Assembly: GCF_020782115.1 (NCBI RefSeq)
Contig: NZ_JAJGMW010000015.1
Coordinates: 52,695 to 116,694, forward strand
Length of the DNA: 64,000 bases
Source: Leeuwenhoekiella parthenopeia
GTDB lineage: Bacteria > Bacteroidota > Bacteroidia > Flavobacteriales > Flavobacteriaceae
Direction of reading: 5' to 3'
Shown here: positions 54,964-63,849 of the stretch, piece after piece
Layout of the letters: each line of letters starts with the position of its first letter
How positions within the stretch are numbered: position 1 is the first letter of the stretch
Position numbers and translations under genes: made by a program
Notes under the pieces: model-generated
What the model was told of the DNA's origin: nothing
What the model saw: the letters and a program-made list of their open reading frames with translations, nothing else
Database searches by the model: none

Positions 54964-56106
54964 CTAGTTATCTATAATCGATCTGGAGATCACAATTTTT
55001 TGAATCTCAGAAGTTCCTTCATAGATCTGGGTGATTTTAGCATCGCGCATCAGGCGTTCTACGTGGTATTCCTTTACAAAACCATTACCACCGTGAACCT
55101 GTACGGCTTCAATAGTGGTGTCCATAGCTACCTTGGAAGCATATAGTTTAGCCATCGAGCTGGCCAGGTCATAATTTTGCTTCTGGTCTTTTAGCCAGGC
55201 GGCTTTCATAACCAAATGACGTGCGGCTTCAATTTCGGTGTACATATCGGCCAGTTTAAAGGCGATGGCCTGGTGGTTGCAAATCTCGGTACCAAAAGCC
55301 TTGCGCTGTTTGGAATAATCAAGAGCAAGTTCATAAGCTCCTGAAGCGATACCCAAAGCCTGAGCTGCGATACCAATGCGACCGCCGCTTAGCGTTTTCA
55401 TCGCAAACTTAAATCCAAAACCATCTTCACCAATACGGTTTTCTTTAGGAACCTTTACATCATTAAATATAAGAGAATGGGTGTCACTGCCGCGAATACC
55501 CAGTTTTTGCTCTTTGGGCCCAATCTCAAAACCTTCCCAGTCTTTCTCAACGATAAATGCATTGATACCCCGGTGTTTTTTCTCTTTGTCGGTTTGAGCA
55601 ATGACCAGATAATAATCTGCAGATCCGCCGTTTGTAATCCAGTTTTTTGTTCCGTTAAGGATATAATGATCGCCTTTGTCAATCGCTGTGGTACGCTGTG
55701 AGGTGGCGTCGCTTCCGGCTTCGGGTTCACTAAGACAAAATGCACCCAGTTTCTCGCCGGTGGTTAGTTTAGACAGGTATTTTTCTTTTTGTTCCTGGCT
55801 TCCGTATTCTGCCAGACCATAATTGACCAGGCTGTTATTTACCGATACGATCACAGAGGCCGAAGCATCAATTTTCGATAATTCTTCCATCACCAAAACA
55901 TAAGAAATGGTGTCCATGCCACCTCCGCCAAATTCAGTAGGAGCCATCATACCCAAAAATCCCATTTCGCCCATTTTTTTAATGAGTTCTTTAGGGAACT
56001 GTTGTTTCTCATCCCGCTCAATAACTCCCGGAAGCAATTCGCTTTGCGCAAATTCACGGGCAGCATCACGTATCATTTCGTGTTCTTCACTCAAACTGAA
56101 ATTCAT
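54964..56106 (-). CDS. Acyl-CoA dehydrogenase
   Basis: A 380-residue FAD enzyme (ATG 56106; a TTG two codons earlier is possible). Motifs: AFCLSEPEAGSD (FAD/substrate), NGTKNWITNGG, and the C-terminal VQVHGGNGFVKEYHVERLMRDAKITQIYEGTSEIQ, where the Glu in YEGTSE is the catalytic base. It catalyses the first oxidation of beta-oxidation on short- or branched-chain acyl-CoA. It stands alone on the minus strand. Confidence 0.94.
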   Translation of the reverse strand: MNFSLSEEHEMIRDAAREFAQSELLPGVIERDEKQQFPKELIKKMGEMGFLGMMAPTEFGGGGMDTISYVLVMEELSKIDASASVIVSVNNSLVNYGLAEYGSQEQKEKYLSKLTTGEKLGAFCLSEPEAGSDATSQRTTAIDKGDHYILNGTKNWITNGGSADYYLVIAQTDKEKKHRGINAFIVEKDWEGFEIGPKEQKLGIRGSDTHSLIFNDVKVPKENRIGEDGFGFKFAMKTLSGGRIGIAAQALGIASGAYELALDYSKQRKAFGTEICNHQAIAFKLADMYTEIEAARHLVMKAAWLKDQKQNYDLASSMAKLYASKVAMDTTIEAVQVHGGNGFVKEYHVERLMRDAKITQIYEGTSEIQKIVISRSIIDN

Positions 56107-56387
56107 GGTCAATATTTGGTATTAAATTAAAATTCTATTCTTTTCTTAATAACTTCGGCGGCACGCAAAGACCCTTAAAAGATTTTAGAGCCGACATAAA
56201 AGATCCAACTCAAACCTTTGCGTAAGGTTTTTTCAAATGTCTGAAAATTTACTATGCTTGCATAATAAAAATGCGACCACTCTAAATATTTTAACAAAAA
56301 TTCAAAAATAGTAGATATTATACTATTAAATTAAATTATTGATAACATAAGCGAAAAATACTAAGAATTTATTTAATTTCAAAAACT

Positions 56388-57464
56388 ATGCATGCAACAT
56401 CTTATGTGCTTCTGGGCGTGATGAGTGGTACTTCGCTTGATGGCGTTGATTTGGCCTATGTACGCTTTCAGAAGTCTGAAAATTGGCGCTATGAAGTTTT
56501 GCAAAGTGAGACCATTCCGTACACTAAAGACTGGGTAGGGCGATTGGAGCATGCTGTTTCCCTTTCTGCCGATGCGCTGCAGCTGCTCGATGAAGACTAT
56601 ACGCGTTACTTGAGTTCGCTAATTAATGCGTTTGTAAAAAAGCATCCCATCAGGCATTTTGATGCAATTGCCTCGCACGGGCATACCATTTTGCACCGTC
56701 CCGAAGCGGGTCTTACCTATCAAATAGGAAATCTGCCCGAGCTGGCAGATTATACCGGTAAACTGGTGATTTGTGATTTTAGGGTGCAGGATGTGGCTTT
56801 GGGAGGTCAGGGTGCGCCATTGGTGCCTATAGGAGATCGCCTGCTTTTTGCGGACTATGCAGCCTGTCTTAATATAGGAGGTTTTGCCAACGTTTCCTTT
56901 GAGGAAGCAGGGCGCCGTGTGGCTTATGATATCTGTCCTACTAATATCGTTCTCAATACCTACGCCCGTAAACTGGGATTGGATTTTGACAGGGACGGGG
57001 CGATTGCGAGGTCTGGCAGTGTGCATTCCCCAACTTTAGAACAGCTTAATACCCTGGCGTATTACCAAAAACCGGCTCCAAAATCCCTCGGCCTGGAGTG
57101 GGTGACCGAAACGATATTCCCAATTCTTAAAGATTCGCAGCTTTCTGTACCGGATTGCATCGCCACCTATACCGAGCATATGGCTGCACAAATTGCACAG
57201 AATCTAAGATTTAGCGTGGCGGGTGCTGCGCGCAAAACTATCCTGATAACCGGTGGAGGAGCTTATAACAGTTTTCTTATTGAGCGTATAGCAGCGCTTT
57301 CTAATCTGGCCTTGATAATTCCTGATGCGCAGACCATCGAATTTAAAGAAGCGCTCATTTTTGCATTTATGGGGGTTTTGCGCCTGCGAAACACTCCAAA
57401 CGTACTTGGCTGTGTAACAGGAGCCCCGCAGGATCATTGTGCAGGACTGGTATATTCCCCTTAA
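56388..57464 (+). CDS. anmK: Anhydro-N-acetylmuramic acid kinase
   Basis: This 358-residue ASKHA kinase recycles peptidoglycan 1,6-anhydroMurNAc to MurNAc 6-phosphate. GVMSGTSLDGVDLAYV near the start is the AnmK signature, ASHGHTILHRPE and GGQGAPLVPIGD follow, and TGGGAYN lies near residue 290. It sits on the plus strand after a 280-bp intergenic region, upstream of the dehydrogenase. Confidence 0.95.
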   Translation: MHATSYVLLGVMSGTSLDGVDLAYVRFQKSENWRYEVLQSETIPYTKDWVGRLEHAVSLSADALQLLDEDYTRYLSSLINAFVKKHPIRHFDAIASHGHTILHRPEAGLTYQIGNLPELADYTGKLVICDFRVQDVALGGQGAPLVPIGDRLLFADYAACLNIGGFANVSFEEAGRRVAYDICPTNIVLNTYARKLGLDFDRDGAIARSGSVHSPTLEQLNTLAYYQKPAPKSLGLEWVTETIFPILKDSQLSVPDCIATYTEHMAAQIAQNLRFSVAGAARKTILITGGGAYNSFLIERIAALSNLALIIPDAQTIEFKEALIFAFMGVLRLRNTPNVLGCVTGAPQDHCAGLVYSP

Positions 57465-57502
57465 ATTAATATCAAAAACATAGGGAAAACAAGCGAAGTC
57501 GT

Positions 57503-57510
57503 TATATTTG
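57503..57510 (+). promoter_or_regulatory. -7 promoter box for the amino-acid dehydrogenase
   Basis: TATATTTG is a perfect TAnnTTTG match, 20 bp before the ATG at 57531. It overlaps an in-frame GTG at 57510, which argues against that upstream start. Confidence 0.5.
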
Positions 57511-57530
57511 TGAACCCTCTAAATTATTTA

Positions 57531-58757
57531 ATGAAAGATTTACTACAACGTTACGAAAACAAGGAACCCGAAATTGTATTTCACTGGAATGATCCCGAGA
57601 CTGAAGCAGAAGGCTGGACGGTGATCAATTCACTTCGCGGTGGAGCAGCAGGAGGGGGTACCCGAATGCGTAAAGGTCTTGACCGTAATGAAGTGTTATC
57701 TCTTGCCAAGACGATGGAGGTGAAGTTCACCGTTTCGGGGCCTGCTATTGGCGGCGCCAAGAGCGGTATTAATTTTGACCCGGCAGACCCCCGTAAAAAA
57801 GGGGTGCTCGAGCGCTGGTATGCAGCGGTATCGCCCTTGCTGAAAAGTTACTACGGCACCGGAGGTGATCTTAATGTAGATGAAATACACGAAGTAATCC
57901 CAATCACCGAAGAAAGCGGGGTATGGCATCCTCAGGAAGGCGTCTTTAACGGGCATTTTAAACCCACCGAAGCAGATAAGATCAACCGGATTGGTCAGTT
58001 GCGACAGGGTGTTATTAAAGTGCTTGAAAACCCGGCATATTCCCCTGATGTTACCCGAAAGTACACCGTTGCCGATATGATAACCGGTTACGGAGTGGCA
58101 GAGGCCGCACATCATTTTTATGATATTTATGGCGGTGATCTTACCGGTAAACGTGCCGTAATCCAGGGCTTCGGTAATGTAGGTTCTGCAGCGGCTTATT
58201 ATTTATCGCGGCAGGGTGCCAAAATCGTAGGTATTATCGATGCAGCCGGAGGGCTCATTAATGAAGCCGGTTTTAGCTTTGAAGAGATCAAGAGTTTATT
58301 TTTGGCAAAGCAGGGCAATAAGCTCGCGGCAGCAAATTTGATTTCTTTTGAAGAAGCCAATTCGCGCATCTGGGAACTAAAAACAGAATTATTTTTACCT
58401 TGTGCGGCATCACGTCTGGTGACTCAGGAGCAAATAGACTCAATGATCGCTAACGGATTGGAAGTGATTTCCTGTGGCGCAAATGTGCCTTTTGCAGATA
58501 AGGAAATTTTCTTCGGTCCCATTATGGAACATACCGATGAGCGGGTATCTGTAATTCCTGATTTTATATCCAATTGCGGGATGGCACGTGTTTTTGCTTA
58601 TTTTATGGAGCGACGCGTTCAAATGACTGATGAGGCTATCTTTAACGATACCTCGCTTACAATTAAAAATGCAATAGAAAAAACATACAATCACAACAGC
58701 AGCAGTAAGAACATAAGCCGTACGGCTTTTGAACTGGCCCTGCAACAACTGGTGTGA
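57531..58757 (+). CDS. Glu/Leu/Phe/Val-family amino-acid dehydrogenase
   Basis: A 408-residue enzyme (ATG 57531). It has the substrate-domain phrases LRGGAAGGGTRMRKG and GPAIGGAKSGINFDP with the catalytic Lys region, then Rossmann motif GFGNVGSAAAYYL (about residues 208-220). The family oxidatively deaminates glutamate, leucine, phenylalanine or valine with NAD(P). The sequence does not settle the substrate. It is followed 37 bp later by NhaB. Confidence 0.88.
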   Translation: MKDLLQRYENKEPEIVFHWNDPETEAEGWTVINSLRGGAAGGGTRMRKGLDRNEVLSLAKTMEVKFTVSGPAIGGAKSGINFDPADPRKKGVLERWYAAVSPLLKSYYGTGGDLNVDEIHEVIPITEESGVWHPQEGVFNGHFKPTEADKINRIGQLRQGVIKVLENPAYSPDVTRKYTVADMITGYGVAEAAHHFYDIYGGDLTGKRAVIQGFGNVGSAAAYYLSRQGAKIVGIIDAAGGLINEAGFSFEEIKSLFLAKQGNKLAAANLISFEEANSRIWELKTELFLPCAASRLVTQEQIDSMIANGLEVISCGANVPFADKEIFFGPIMEHTDERVSVIPDFISNCGMARVFAYFMERRVQMTDEAIFNDTSLTIKNAIEKTYNHNSSSKNISRTAFELALQQLV

Positions 58758-58794
58758 TTATAAAGAGAACATTAACCAACAACAACTAAGACAC

Positions 58795-60267
58795 ATGTTA
58801 AAATACTTTTTAGGCAGCAGCCCCAGGTGGTTTAAGTTAGCGATGATCGCTTTTCTGGTATTCAATATCTTTTCCTATTATATTTTAGGTCCTACGATAA
58901 CCGCGTGGTTATTTATAGGGGAATTTATTTTCACACTGGCCATGGCGCTTAAGTGTTATCCCCTGCAATCAGGTGGTATACTGGCTCTGGAAGCTTTGAT
59001 TTTAGGATTAACCAGTCCTGAAGCAGCCTATGGAGAGGTAGCCCAAAACCTGGAAGTAGTATTGCTTCTGGTATTTATGGTTGCCGGTATTTACTTTATG
59101 AAGCCTATGCTGATGTATATCTTCTCTAAAGTATTTACCAAGATAAAATCTAAAGTAGCGCTCTCGATGCTCTTTGTGTTTCTGGCAGCTGTACTTTCGG
59201 CTTTCCTGGATGCGCTTACCGTAACAGCGGTATTAATAAGCGTAGCCGTAGGATTTTATGGTGTTTACCATAAGATACTTTCGATGGAAAACGCCGACTA
59301 TGATAAGGATGAGGTGCCAGATCGCGAGGCCCTGGGCGGTAAAACTTTAGAGCAGTTTAGAAGCTTTTTGCGTAGTTTGATTATGCACGGTGTGGTGGGT
59401 ACCGCTCTTGGCGGGGTTTGTACTCTGGTAGGAGAGCCTCAAAACCTGTTGATTGGTGAAAAAATGGGCTGGGATTTTATACAATTTTTCCAGCGTATGG
59501 CGCCAATTACTATTCCGGTTTTGATTTCCGGTCTGTTAACCACTTTTATTCTTGAGAAAACCAAAATCTTCGGCTTTGGAGCTAAGCTTCCCGATGTAGC
59601 CAGAGGTATTATCGAGAATTACACCAAAGAAGTGGATGAAAAACGTACTAAAAAAGAAACTTACGGACTTTGGGTTCAGGGTATTTCTGCTATTCTGCTT
59701 ATTTTAAGCTTGGCACTTCACCTGGCTCCGGTAGGATTTATTGGTCTCTTCCTGATTGTAGTTCAAACTGCATTTATGGGTATTACCGATGAGCACAGCC
59801 TGGGTAAAGCCTTTGAAGAAGCGCTTCCGTTTACCGGTCTTTTGGTGGTCTTCTTTGTGATCGTTGCGATGATTCACGATCAGCATTTATTTACACCTAT
59901 TATCGATTATGTATTAACTCTTCCGGTAGAGACACAGCCTTCAATGTTCTATTTGGCTAATGGCGTTCTCTCGATGATTAGTGATAACGTATTTGTGGCA
60001 ACTGTATACATTAACGAGGTACAGGTGGCTTACGATGCCGGTAATATTACCCGCGAGCAGTTTAATCATCTTGCGGTAGCGATCAACACCGGTACAAACC
60101 TGCCTAGTGTTGCGACGCCTAACGGGCAGGCAGCATTCTTATTTTTGCTAACTTCTTCACTGGCCCCGCTTATCAATTTATCCTATGGTAAAATGGTAAA
60201 AATGGCATTACCTTATACCATCGTATTGGGTGGTGTAGGATTGCTTGGGGTCTATATGGTCTTATAA
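58795..60267 (+). CDS. nhaB: Na+/H+ antiporter, NhaB type
   Basis: This 490-residue inner-membrane protein has about 12 helices and NhaB phrases such as LSMISDNVFVATVYINE, INTGTNLPSVATPNGQAAFLFLLTSSLAPLI and GVCTLVGEPQNLLIGEKMGW. It expels Na+ in exchange for protons, which fits a marine organism. The upstream in-frame start near 58729 overlaps the dehydrogenase and would add unconserved residues, so ATG 58795 is preferred. Confidence 0.93.
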   Translation: MLKYFLGSSPRWFKLAMIAFLVFNIFSYYILGPTITAWLFIGEFIFTLAMALKCYPLQSGGILALEALILGLTSPEAAYGEVAQNLEVVLLLVFMVAGIYFMKPMLMYIFSKVFTKIKSKVALSMLFVFLAAVLSAFLDALTVTAVLISVAVGFYGVYHKILSMENADYDKDEVPDREALGGKTLEQFRSFLRSLIMHGVVGTALGGVCTLVGEPQNLLIGEKMGWDFIQFFQRMAPITIPVLISGLLTTFILEKTKIFGFGAKLPDVARGIIENYTKEVDEKRTKKETYGLWVQGISAILLILSLALHLAPVGFIGLFLIVVQTAFMGITDEHSLGKAFEEALPFTGLLVVFFVIVAMIHDQHLFTPIIDYVLTLPVETQPSMFYLANGVLSMISDNVFVATVYINEVQVAYDAGNITREQFNHLAVAINTGTNLPSVATPNGQAAFLFLLTSSLAPLINLSYGKMVKMALPYTIVLGGVGLLGVYMVL

Positions 60268-60289
60268 TTTAACAAACCAAATCAAACAG

Positions 60290-60311
60290 GCAGCATATAC
60301 TTTTATGCTGC
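60290..60311 (+). terminator. Possible weak terminator between nhaB and exbB
   Basis: GCAGCATA and TATGCTGC form an 8-bp stem with a TACTTT loop, followed by TTTATG. The T tail is short. Confidence 0.4.
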
Positions 60312-60347
60312 TTTATGCGTTAACCTCATATCTAATCTAAGAACACT

Positions 60348-61052
60348 ATGTTGACAACCTTGTTGCAGGAAGGTGCAGAAAATTTGCCTTCGTTAGCCGC
60401 GGAAGAAGAACCAGTAGAAAAAACCCTTTCGTTGTTTGATTTATTGATGAGCGGTGGTATTTCCGGGCAGATTATCATTATCGTGCTTTTTGTACTTCTG
60501 TTTGTGGCCATTTACATCTATTTTGAGCGTTTGTTTGCAATCAAAGCCGCGAGCGGTATTGACAGCAACTTTATGAACCAGATTAAAGATCACGTGGCAA
60601 ACGGTAATATTGAAGCCGCAAAAATTTTGTGCGCGCAGCAAAACAGTCCCGTATCGCGATTAACCGCAAAAGGCATCAGCCGTATTGGTAGTCCGCTTGA
60701 AGACATCAACACTGCTATAGAAAATTCGGGCCGTTTAGAAGTGTACCGTCTGGAGAAAAATGTAAGTGTTCTGGCAACTATTGCCGGTGCAGGGCCTATG
60801 ATTGGTTTCCTGGGTACGGTAATCGGGATGGTTTTAGCCTTTCATCAACTGGCTACCAGCAGCGGTCAGGCAGAGATGGGTAACCTTGCAGAAGGTATCT
60901 ATACTGCGATGACTACTACCGTTGCCGGTTTGATCGTGGGTATTGTGGCCTATATCGGTTACAACCACCTCGTAGTGCGCACCGATAAAGTGGTGCACCA
61001 GATGGAGGCAACCGCAGTTGACTTTTTAGACCTTTTAAACGAACCCGCCTAA
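60348..61052 (+). CDS. exbB: ExbB/TolQ/MotA-family proton channel protein
   Basis: A 234-residue inner-membrane protein with TM helices near 40-60, 138-162 and 180-202. It has the ExbB/TolQ core phrases SVLATIAGAGPMIGFLGTVIGMV and AEGIYTAMTTTVAGLIVGIVAYIGYN. With ExbD it uses the proton gradient to drive TonB. exbD follows 1 bp later. The set probably powers receptors such as the SusC here. Confidence 0.94.
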   Translation: MLTTLLQEGAENLPSLAAEEEPVEKTLSLFDLLMSGGISGQIIIIVLFVLLFVAIYIYFERLFAIKAASGIDSNFMNQIKDHVANGNIEAAKILCAQQNSPVSRLTAKGISRIGSPLEDINTAIENSGRLEVYRLEKNVSVLATIAGAGPMIGFLGTVIGMVLAFHQLATSSGQAEMGNLAEGIYTAMTTTVAGLIVGIVAYIGYNHLVVRTDKVVHQMEATAVDFLDLLNEPA

Positions 61053-61053
61053 G

Positions 61054-61446
61054 ATGAACCTACGCGGAAGAAATAAAGTAAGCCCCGAGTTTAGTATGAG
61101 CTCTATGACAGACATCGTGTTTCTGTTACTGGTGTTCTTTCTGCTTACCTCTCCGGCCATTACGCCCGATGCGCTTGATCTTATTTTGCCAAAAGCAAAA
61201 GGAAAGACCAGCAATCAGCAAAATCTTTCGGTGAGCATTACCAAAGATTTAGACTTTTACGTCAATAAAGAGCGTGTGACCGAAAATAACCTGGAAGCCT
61301 TTATTCAAAGCGAACTCCAGGGCGTAGAGGAGCCGGTAATCATTCTTCGGGCTGAAGAAGGAGTTCCTATTGAAGAAGCCGTTGCCGTGATGGATATCGC
61401 AAACCGCAACCGGTATAAGATCGTTTTAGCGGTGAGGCCTAATTAA
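61054..61446 (+). CDS. exbD: ExbD/TolR-family biopolymer transport protein
   Basis: This 130-residue protein has one N-terminal TM helix preceded by SSMTDIVFLLLVFFLLTSP, where the Asp in MTD is the essential proton site. A periplasmic domain with VPIEEAVAVMDIANRNRYKIVLAVRP follows. It partners ExbB and TonB. The 3' side contains a long inverted repeat before tonB. Confidence 0.94.
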   Translation: MNLRGRNKVSPEFSMSSMTDIVFLLLVFFLLTSPAITPDALDLILPKAKGKTSNQQNLSVSITKDLDFYVNKERVTENNLEAFIQSELQGVEEPVIILRAEEGVPIEEAVAVMDIANRNRYKIVLAVRPN

Positions 61447-61560
61447 GTGTTGGGCGTTCCGGCTATCGCCGTCAGGCTTTCAGCTGTATCTCCTAATTGC
61501 CATCAGGAGCAGAATATCCTGATGGCAATTAGGAGGATGCCGCTTCAATCCTTAACGCAT
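61447..61560. repeat. Flavobacterial dispersed hairpin element between exbD and tonB
   Basis: CTCCTAATTGCCATCAGGA (61490-61508) and TCCTGATGGCAATTAGGAG (61517-61535) form a perfect 19-bp stem with an 8-base loop. Flanks GGGCGTTCCGGCTATCGCC and CCGCTTCAATCC..TTAACGC match a recurrent flavobacterial intergenic element with a variable central stem. Confidence 0.8.
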
Positions 61561-61612
61561 TTCAAGAATGGACCGGATTTTGTAACAGTCAGATAACTAA
61601 ATACTACAGGCC

Positions 61613-62443
61613 TTGAGTTTTTTAGATACCAAACATAAGCGAAAATCATTCACCCTAACTACGGTGATTTATGCGCTTTTACTCGTTGTGCTGTTTTTTG
61701 CAGGCCTAAAATATCTCGATCCCCCTCCGGAAAGTGGTATCGCCATAAACTTTGGAACCTCAGATGTAGGCTCCGGTAACATTCAGCCTAAAGCAGCCAT
61801 ACAATCTGCTCCCCGAAATACAACTCCAGAACCTCAGGTTCAGAAATCTTCCGAAATCAAAGAAGAAGTAGTAACTCAGGATGCTGAAGAAGCACCGGTT
61901 ATTAAAAACGAACCCAAAAAAGACATTAAAAAGCAGGTTGCAGAGCAGCCTAAACAAACCACAACCAAACCGGTTGAGGCTAAAAAGCCGGACCCCAAAC
62001 CCGATAAATCAACTACCGATGCCCTGTCAAGCATCCTCAACGGACCCAAAAGTTCGGGTACTGCTTCGGGTGGTGAAGGAAATACCAATCAGGCGGGAGA
62101 TAAGGGCGATCCAAATGGCGATCCCAACGCTTCAAGCTATTACGGCACCGGTAAAGGTTTAGATGGCGATGGCAATTACCAGCTGGGCGGGCGTAAAGCC
62201 TTAAGCAAGCCCAAGCGCGTGCAGGAATGTAATGAGGCCGGTATTGTGGTGGTAAGCATAGAGGTTGACCGTAACGGAAATGTGATTAAAGCCGTGCCCG
62301 GCGTGCGAGGTACCACAAACAACAGCCGATGCCTGCTTGATCCTGCAAAAGCTGCCGCTTTGGCAACAAAATTCAACAGCGATACCGATGCTCCTTCACG
62401 ACAAATCGGTAAAATAATTTATAAGTTTAGCCTTTCAGAGTAA
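61613..62443 (+). CDS. tonB: TonB-family energy transducer
   Basis: A 276-residue protein with a TTG start (61613). It has one N-terminal TM helix (residues 13-34), a Pro/Lys/Glu-rich periplasmic stalk (about 60-155), then a Gly/Asn/Asp-rich stretch and a C-terminal domain (phrases AGIVVVSIEVDRNGNVIKAVPGVRGT and GKIIYKFSLSE). This resembles TonB/TolA partners of ExbBD. The stop overlaps the start of folC (TAATG). The hairpin element lies between it and exbD. Confidence 0.85.
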   Translation: MSFLDTKHKRKSFTLTTVIYALLLVVLFFAGLKYLDPPPESGIAINFGTSDVGSGNIQPKAAIQSAPRNTTPEPQVQKSSEIKEEVVTQDAEEAPVIKNEPKKDIKKQVAEQPKQTTTKPVEAKKPDPKPDKSTTDALSSILNGPKSSGTASGGEGNTNQAGDKGDPNGDPNASSYYGTGKGLDGDGNYQLGGRKALSKPKRVQECNEAGIVVVSIEVDRNGNVIKAVPGVRGTTNNSRCLLDPAKAAALATKFNSDTDAPSRQIGKIIYKFSLSE

Positions 62444-63666
62444 TGACCTACGAGCAAACGGTACAGTGGATGTTTAATCGTCTTCCTATGTATCAACGTC
62501 AGGGAGCTTCCGCCTTTAGAAAAGATCTTGTAAACACCATTCTCCTTGATGAGCACCTGGGTCATCCCCATACGGCGTATCAAACCATTCATGTTGCAGG
62601 TACTAATGGTAAGGGCTCTACCAGCCATATGCTGGCTTCGGTATTGCAGGAAGCCGGTTACAAGGTAGGCTTATATACTTCACCGCATTTAAAAGACTTT
62701 AGAGAACGCATTCGCATCAATGGCGAGTTGTGCACCAAAGAAAATGTCGTAAGCTTCATAGAGGCGCATAAGGCCTTTTTAGAGGAGCATCAGCTGTCGT
62801 TCTTTGAGCTCACAGTAGGGATGGCCTTTCAGTATTTTAAAGAGCAACAGGTAGATGTTGCAGTTGTAGAGGTGGGAATGGGCGGCAGGCTCGATTCTAC
62901 CAACATCATTACACCTATACTTTCAGTCATTACCAATATTGGGATGGACCATACCGCATTCTTAGGAAATACCCTGGCTGAGATCGCCGGTGAAAAAGCC
63001 GGAATCATCAAACCTCAAATATCAGTGGTTATAGGAGAGCGTCAGGAAGAAACCACAGCCGTTTTTGAGGGAAAAGCAGCGCAGGAACAAGCGCCATTGT
63101 TTTTTGCCAGTGACGAGACCTTTCCCGTTTTGGAAAGCGAACTTAAAGGCAGCTATCAGGTGCATAACATCAAGACCGTGCAAAAGTCGGTTGAGATACT
63201 GCGCTTGTTTACCGATCTGGAAATAGGGGAGCAGCATTTGATTGATGGAGTCGCCCGGGTGGTTACCAATACCGGTTTAATGGGCAGATGGCAGGTTTTG
63301 CAGGCCTCAGGCCCAAGAATTATTTGCGATACCGGTCATAATACCGAAGGATTAAAACAGGTTTTTGCACAGCTGGGTCAGGAAGAGTTTGAACAGCTGC
63401 ACATTGTTTTGGGTGTGGTTTCCGATAAAGATCTGGAAAGTGTCTTACCGCTGTTTCCGGATGAGGCTGAGTATTATTTCAGCAAACCGGATGTTCCGCG
63501 AGGATTAGATGCGGCAGTTTTACAAAATCAGGCGGCGCAATTTGGCCTGAATGGAAAAAAATATAAAACTATTTCAGAGGCTTTAGAGGCGGCTAAACGT
63601 GCGGCAACTGCTGAGGATCTGATCTTTATAGGCGGGAGTACTTTTGTGGTAGCAGAAATAGTTTAA
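62443..63666 (+). CDS. folC: Bifunctional folylpolyglutamate/dihydrofolate synthase
   Basis: This 407-residue Mur-ligase-fold enzyme adds glutamate to folates and makes dihydrofolate. Its P-loop is HVAGTNGKGSTSHM near residue 49; VEVGMGGRLDSTN and DHTAFLGNTLAEIAGEKAGIIKP are FolC signatures. Length is typical. It overlaps tonB by one base, indicating translational coupling. Confidence 0.96.
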   Translation: MTYEQTVQWMFNRLPMYQRQGASAFRKDLVNTILLDEHLGHPHTAYQTIHVAGTNGKGSTSHMLASVLQEAGYKVGLYTSPHLKDFRERIRINGELCTKENVVSFIEAHKAFLEEHQLSFFELTVGMAFQYFKEQQVDVAVVEVGMGGRLDSTNIITPILSVITNIGMDHTAFLGNTLAEIAGEKAGIIKPQISVVIGERQEETTAVFEGKAAQEQAPLFFASDETFPVLESELKGSYQVHNIKTVQKSVEILRLFTDLEIGEQHLIDGVARVVTNTGLMGRWQVLQASGPRIICDTGHNTEGLKQVFAQLGQEEFEQLHIVLGVVSDKDLESVLPLFPDEAEYYFSKPDVPRGLDAAVLQNQAAQFGLNGKKYKTISEALEAAKRAATAEDLIFIGGSTFVVAEIV

Positions 63667-63683
63667 TTATTTTTCAAAAAGTG

Positions 63684-63714
63684 TTTTGCAGTCTTAAATA
63701 TTGGTTTATATTTG
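63684..63714 (+). promoter_or_regulatory. Promoter of tRNA-Val
   Basis: TTG at 63686-63688 and TATATTTG at 63707-63714 are separated by 18 bp, a good match to the Bacteroidota consensus, ending 16 bp before the tRNA. Confidence 0.65.
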
Positions 63715-63730
63715 CATCCGCTAACGAGAA

Positions 63731-63805
63731 GGGCAATTAGCTCAGTTGGTTCAGAGCACCTCGTTTACACCGAGGGGGTCGGGGGTTCGAATCCCTCATT
63801 GCCCA
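63731..63805 (+). tRNA. tRNA-Val (anticodon TAC)
   Basis: Full cloverleaf: acceptor GGGCAAT/ATTGCCC, D stem GCTC/GAGC, anticodon stem CCTCG/CGAGG with loop TTTACAC giving anticodon TAC, T-stem GGGGG/CCCTC with TTCGAAT loop. CCA is not encoded. A terminator follows. Confidence 0.95.
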
Positions 63806-63806
63806 C

Positions 63807-63837
63807 AAAGGCTTCCAGAAATGGAAGCCTTTTTTTA
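63807..63837 (+). terminator. Terminator after tRNA-Val
   Basis: AAAGGCTTCCA and TGGAAGCCTTT arms around a GAAA loop, then a T run. Confidence 0.85.
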
Positions 63838-63849
63838 TGCGTTTTATTT

